Positions 4,798 through 8,211 of a stretch of 8,211 nucleotides of DNA are shown in pieces. The translations under genes were made by a program, and so were the position numbers. Source of the DNA: Anaerolineae bacterium (GTDB taxonomy: Bacteria > Chloroflexota > Anaerolineae > Aggregatilineales > UBA2796); NCBI GenBank assembly GCA_020851855.1, contig JADZBY010000341.1, positions 1 to 8,211 on the forward strand, given 5' to 3'. The notes beneath the pieces were generated by a model. That model searched no databases, was not told where the DNA came from, and saw only the letters and a list, made by a program, of their open reading frames with translations. Numbering within the stretch: the stretch's first letter is position 1; every line of letters starts with the position of its first letter.

Positions 4798-6279
4798 TTA
4801 CCCTCCCAATACTGCCCGAATGTAAACCTGCGGATCGGCCAGTTGTGCCACGGTCTGCCCGGCCAGGTCCAACAACGGCGCACCGAACAGCCCCAGCAGC
4901 ACACACAGCCCGATGAGCAGCGCCGGGGCGAGCGGACTATCGCCATAGGGACGGAGTTTCAGTTCCGGCTCCGGCGCTTTCTGGAAGATGTGCTGCCAGG
5001 TGCGCGTCATGTACAGCAGCGTGATGATGCCCGCGCTGACGACCAGGCCCAAGACGAGCCAGCCTTCCGCCCCGATGCCGCCCTGAAGCAGCGCCACCTT
5101 GCTCACGAAGCCGTTCAGCGGCGGCACTCCGGACAGCGCCAGCCCGCCCAGGAAGTACAGAACGCCAATGAAGGCCAGCGTTTTGCCCGCGCCGCCAATG
5201 TCCGCCAGCCGTGAGGTCTTCGCCGCCGTCCGGCTGGACACCAACCCGGTAGTCATCAGCAGCGCCGCCTTGATCAGCGCGTGATTGACGGCGTACACCA
5301 GCGCGCCGGTGAGCGCGGCGGCAGTCCCCCAGCCGATGCCGACCAGGATGAAGCCGATCTGGCCGAACGTGGAATAGGCGAGCAGGCGCTTGGCGTCGTA
5401 GGTGCGCAGCGCGCCCAGGCTGCCGAAGAAGATGCCCAGCAGGCCCAGCACGATCAGCAAATCCTGGATGAGCGGCGCTTCGGCGGTGAACATGAGCGTC
5501 ATCATCCGGATCAGGCCGTAAATGCCCACCTTAACCACCACCGAAGACAGCATCGCGCCCAGCGGCGTGGGAGCCGTCGTGTGGAAGTCCGGCTGCCAGA
5601 AGTGAAAGGGGAACACGGCGCTCTTGAGCAAGAACGCGCACATGAGCAACACCGCCGCGACCGGCGCGAGCAAGGGCCGCTCGCCGCTGGCCAGCAGCCG
5701 CCCGATGTCGGCCATATTGAGCGTGCCGAAGGTGGCGTACAGCGACGCGATGCCGATCAGCAGGAACAGCGTGCCCATCGCGCTGATGAACAGGTACTTG
5801 ATGGCCGCTTCCAGGCCCAGCCGGTTGTCCGAGATGGCCACCAGGACGACCGACGCGACCACCATCAATTCGATGAACACGAAGAGCGTGAAGATGTCGC
5901 CGGTGTACAGCGCGCCGGTCAGACTCGCGCCCATGCACAGGAAGAGCGGCATGAACGCCGGGTACGTGACCGCCTTGTCCTTGCTGCCCAGCACGTACAG
6001 GATGCCCATCATGACCACCGTGGTAGCCATTACGGCGAACACTGAGGCGAGCAAGTCCCCGACGAGCACGATTCCGTAGGGCGGCGACCATCCGCCCAGC
6101 CGATAGATCAGGATATGGCCCTGAAGGTTATTGGCGAGCACGGCCAGGCTGCACAGCCACGCCAGCACGCCCGCCGCCATGCCCAGGCCATGTTGCAGCG
6201 TCCGGTTGCGCGCCAGAAGGATTCCGGCGGCAGCCGCCAACAACGGGATAAAAATCGGCCCTAGCAGTAAAATGCCCAC
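4798..6279 (-). CDS. mnhD: Na+/H+ antiporter subunit D (MnhD/MrpD), proton-translocating type
   Basis: The 493-aa product is an integral membrane protein of the proton-conducting membrane transporter family, homologous to complex I subunits NuoL/M/N. Functional residues are in place: E137 in FVFIELMVVASVVLVAISDN (a lone membrane Glu), K219 in AFLLKSAVFPFHFWQPDFH, and the HALIK motif (333-337). E137 and K219 coincide in number and context with residues essential in Bacillus MrpD. About fourteen hydrophobic segments are expected. The start is a GTG at 6279, with AGGGG 8 nt upstream, 4 nt after the mnhC stop. MrpD is one of the two large subunits thought to move protons; the complex exports Na+ in exchange for H+. 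Confidence 0.95.
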   Translation of the reverse strand: MGILLLGPIFIPLLAAAAGILLARNRTLQHGLGMAAGVLAWLCSLAVLANNLQGHILIYRLGGWSPPYGIVLVGDLLASVFAVMATTVVMMGILYVLGSKDKAVTYPAFMPLFLCMGASLTGALYTGDIFTLFVFIELMVVASVVLVAISDNRLGLEAAIKYLFISAMGTLFLLIGIASLYATFGTLNMADIGRLLASGERPLLAPVAAVLLMCAFLLKSAVFPFHFWQPDFHTTAPTPLGAMLSSVVVKVGIYGLIRMMTLMFTAEAPLIQDLLIVLGLLGIFFGSLGALRTYDAKRLLAYSTFGQIGFILVGIGWGTAAALTGALVYAVNHALIKAALLMTTGLVSSRTAAKTSRLADIGGAGKTLAFIGVLYFLGGLALSGVPPLNGFVSKVALLQGGIGAEGWLVLGLVVSAGIITLLYMTRTWQHIFQKAPEPELKLRPYGDSPLAPALLIGLCVLLGLFGAPLLDLAGQTVAQLADPQVYIRAVLGG

Positions 6280-6283
6280 ACGC

Positions 6284-6628
6284 TCACCCCTTCAAGTGAT
6301 CCACCTCGTCGCTGTCCACCGTTTTGAAGCGGCGCGACGAGACGGCAATCATGCCCAGTAGCAGCGCATACGACCCGAAGCTGATCACGATGGCCGTCAA
6401 CAGCAGCGCCTGCACCAGCGGATCGCTGGACTGGCCGCGCATCTGGTTGTTGGCGTCCACGTACGGCGCGACGGTCCCGTCATACGCGCCCACCGACAGA
6501 AACAGCAGGTTGATGGCCGTGAACAGGATGCCAAAGCCCATCGCCGCTTTGATCAGGTCGCGGCGCAAGAGCTGGAAGATGCCCATACCAAACAAAATGC
6601 CCGTGGCGATGGCAAAAACGATGTTCAT
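6284..6628 (-). CDS. mnhC: Na+/H+ antiporter subunit C (MnhC/MrpC), NuoK-like
   Basis: The 114-aa product has three membrane helices (about 3-22, 27-47 and 73-96). It carries the family patterns LLRRDLIKAAMGFGILFTAINLLFLSVG and DPLVQALLLTAIVISFGSYALLL. MrpC is homologous to NuoK of complex I and is part of the antiporter's membrane arm. Its ATG overlaps the stop codon of the upstream A-B fusion gene by 4 nt (ATGA), and GAGGTGGAG precedes it inside the end of that gene. The loop between helices 2 and 3 (48-70) is polar and of ordinary length. Confidence 0.94.
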   Translation of the reverse strand: MNIVFAIATGILFGMGIFQLLRRDLIKAAMGFGILFTAINLLFLSVGAYDGTVAPYVDANNQMRGQSSDPLVQALLLTAIVISFGSYALLLGMIAVSSRRFKTVDSDEVDHLKG

Positions 6629-8211
6629 ACCGGCTCCACCTCTTTGGGATGGCTGATCGCTTCCAGGATGGCGCTGATCCCGCCGAAGACGGCCAGCCAG
6701 ATGCCAATCTCGAAGACCAGCGACGATGCGAGCTTGATGTCGGCGATGGATACGCCGCTGATCGCCGTCAGGGCCAGGAAATCGCGCCCGAAGAACAGGG
6801 GCAGGATGGCATTGGTGAAGGCAATCAGCAGCCCTGCGCCGATGAATCCCGCCGGGTGCAGCCAGCGCAGGCGCTGTTTGACCTGCTCGTAGCCGAAGAC
6901 GACGTACCAGAGCGTGACGCCCAGCCCGGAGATCACGCCCGCCGTGAAGCCATCGCCCGGCGCAGCCCCGGCGTACAGGATATGCGCCAGCGCGATCATC
7001 ATCGAGATTGGCAAGAGCGGCACGGCGGCCAGCCGCGTGATGGGCGAGTTCAGGTGCGAGCGGTATACAAACGGATCGGGCCGCTCGGCGTCTTCCTGGA
7101 TGGCGTCTTTCGCGGCAGGCGGCTCGGTCGGCGCGGGTGTTGCGGGCGTGCGCCGGAACCATTGCATGGTTCTGCCCGGATTGGGCCGCGCCAGCAGAGT
7201 GAGGATGCCCAGCGCCGCCACGCCGAACACGGTGATCTCGATCAACGTGTCCGTGCCGCGAAAATCGGTGATGATGCCGGCCACAACGTCGTTTACGCCG
7301 AGCAGCGGATAGGCGTTTGCCAGATGCCACGCCGCGATTGGGTTGGGCGTCGGGCGGCTGCTGACGGCGGCGAGCGCCATGACCGTCACCGCCGCGCCCA
7401 GCGTCGCGGAGATGGCCACATCGCGTACCAGGCCGCGCCGCGTCTGTTCCCACACCCGCGCGATGACGGTGCGCCGCTCGCGTTCGCTGGTGCGCGCCAG
7501 GATGATGATGAGCAGCACCGTGATCAGCGTCTCGACAAGGAACTGCACCAGCGCGACATCCGGCGCAGGCTCTAACAGGAAGATGCCGCCGATAGCGTAC
7601 CCGGCGATGCTCAGGGAGAGCGCGGCAAGAAGGTGCTTGGCGAAGATGATGCTGGCCAGCGTCGCGCCCAGCGCCAGCACGAGCAGGATCAGCTTCAGCA
7701 CATCGGCAGCGCCCAGGATGGTGATGCTGAAGGCGCGCACGCCGAGCTGATCGGCGCTGATGAGCGCCGGGATGAGCAGGATGACCACGCTGATCAGGAT
7801 GGCGGCCAGGTAATAGCGCACCTTGCCGCCCTGCGTCCTGAGCAAAAGGTCCGCGAGCCGCTCCACCCGGCCCACCACCCAGCGGTACACCTGCGGCCCG
7901 CTGGCCAGCGCCGGGAATGGCCAGCGCAGCCAGACACTCCGCACGGCAAAGGCCGCCGCGCCAACCGCCAGCGCGGTCATACTCAGCGCGAAGGCCAGAT
8001 TGACGCCGTCCGGCGGAAAGAGGTGCAGGTGAATGTCCTTGCCGAGCGCCGATCCGACCAGTGGATCGAGAAGCGGCCCGACGCCGAAGCCGATGACCAC
8101 GGACAGCACCGCCAGCGCGCCCGGCCCGGCCACCATCAGCGGCGGCAGGCTGTGAAACCGGCTGTAATCGTAGGCGTCATCGCCCAGCGGATGGTGCACA
8201 TCGTGATCGAC
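6625..8211 (-). CDS. Na+/H+ antiporter subunit A fused to subunit B (MnhA-MnhB), C-terminal part
   Basis: The frame is open to the right edge, so the 528 residues seen are only the C-terminal part; the GTG at 8199 is not the true start. The first part has the end of the MrpA transporter domain and the MrpA-specific C-terminal region: APDVALVQFLVETLITVLLIIIL (near 7500-7570) and VVAGIITDFRGTDTLIEITVFGVAALG (near 7215-7295). A hydrophilic Pro/Ala/Glu-rich linker (about 7080-7170) leads without a stop into an MrpB domain: SPITRLAAVPLLPISMMIAL, the diagnostic APGDGFTAGVISGLGVTLWYVVFG, and DIKLASSLVFEIGIWLAVFGGI. MrpA is the largest, proton-handling subunit, and MrpB a small four-helix partner; A-B fusions are known in several Mrp operons. 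The stop overlaps mnhC. The operon promoter lies outside the window. Confidence 0.93.
   Translation of the reverse strand, partial: VDHDVHHPLGDDAYDYSRFHSLPPLMVAGPGALAVLSVVIGFGVGPLLDPLVGSALGKDIHLHLFPPDGVNLAFALSMTALAVGAAAFAVRSVWLRWPFPALASGPQVYRWVVGRVERLADLLLRTQGGKVRYYLAAILISVVILLIPALISADQLGVRAFSITILGAADVLKLILLVLALGATLASIIFAKHLLAALSLSIAGYAIGGIFLLEPAPDVALVQFLVETLITVLLIIILARTSERERRTVIARVWEQTRRGLVRDVAISATLGAAVTVMALAAVSSRPTPNPIAAWHLANAYPLLGVNDVVAGIITDFRGTDTLIEITVFGVAALGILTLLARPNPGRTMQWFRRTPATPAPTEPPAAKDAIQEDAERPDPFVYRSHLNSPITRLAAVPLLPISMMIALAHILYAGAAPGDGFTAGVISGLGVTLWYVVFGYEQVKQRLRWLHPAGFIGAGLLIAFTNAILPLFFGRDFLALTAISGVSIADIKLASSLVFEIGIWLAVFGGISAILEAISHPKEVEPV

Noticed and set aside
5281..6045. 254-aa plus-strand ORF opposite mnhD
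   Set aside because: It is the antisense shadow of the mnhD coding sequence, with Gln/His/Arg-rich composition and no ribosome site.
6649..7575. 308-aa plus-strand ORF opposite the mnhA-B fusion
   Set aside because: It is an antisense shadow in GC-rich DNA; the minus-strand frame has clear family motifs.
3677..8211. Complex I or membrane-bound hydrogenase operon instead of Mrp
   Set aside because: The subunit set A-B-C-D-E-F-G in order, including MrpE, F and G and the MrpB motif, with no hydrogenase or quinone-module genes in the window, fits an Mrp antiporter.

Overview
The window is GC-rich (about 60%) bacterial DNA. Gene content points to a member of the Chloroflexota, probably Anaerolineae-like: a GH65 sugar phosphorylase gene, a complete-looking Mrp/Mnh antiporter operon with fused A and B subunits, and a C-rich dispersed repeat between genes. 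This assignment is inference from gene style, not from a marker gene.

Layout, left to right. Positions 1-225 (minus strand) hold the N-terminal 75 codons of a glycoside hydrolase family 65 protein. Behind its start are two tandem near-copies of TTAAACGTTTAA, which look like LacI-type operators. A 710-bp gene-free stretch (226-935) follows; it contains those operators, a 157-bp MITE-like palindromic repeat (498-654), an extended -10 promoter (734-742) and a leader of roughly 190 nt. On the plus strand then come a Crp/Fnr-family regulator (936-1610), a small DUF2892/YgaP-like membrane protein (1685-1915), a thioredoxin-fold protein (1944-2186) and an exported TolB/PD40-type beta-propeller protein (2400-3563). 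A perfect 13-bp hairpin at 3623-3661 separates these from the convergent minus-strand antiporter operon, whose order of transcription is mnhA-B fusion, C, D, E, F, G. The operon enters from beyond the right edge and ends at 3677.

The most important observation is the thioredoxin-fold gene. A conventional reading gives only a 63-aa ORF from a GTG at 1995, with no redox motif. Reading from the ATG at 1944 in the same frame gives the missing first beta strand, interrupted by one TGA (1977-1979). That TGA lies exactly where the first cysteine of a CPRC motif should be, so the product reads ITYFKSAL-U-PRC. Nine bases after the TGA a 16-position stem (15 pairs, one A-G mismatch) closes a five-base loop GUCUG, with the loop 25 nt from the UGA. 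This meets the published criteria for a bacterial SECIS element, and the loop resembles that of E. coli fdhF. I conclude that this is very probably a selenoprotein that standard ORF calling truncates.

The regulator, the small membrane protein and the candidate selenoprotein are closely spaced and co-directional, so they plausibly form one redox- or sulfur-responsive unit. The Mrp operon is a standard multisubunit Na+/H+ antiporter with 4-nt ATGA overlaps (B/C and E/F) or gaps of 4 to 16 nt between genes; its subunits assemble into one inner-membrane complex that exchanges cytoplasmic Na+ for external H+.
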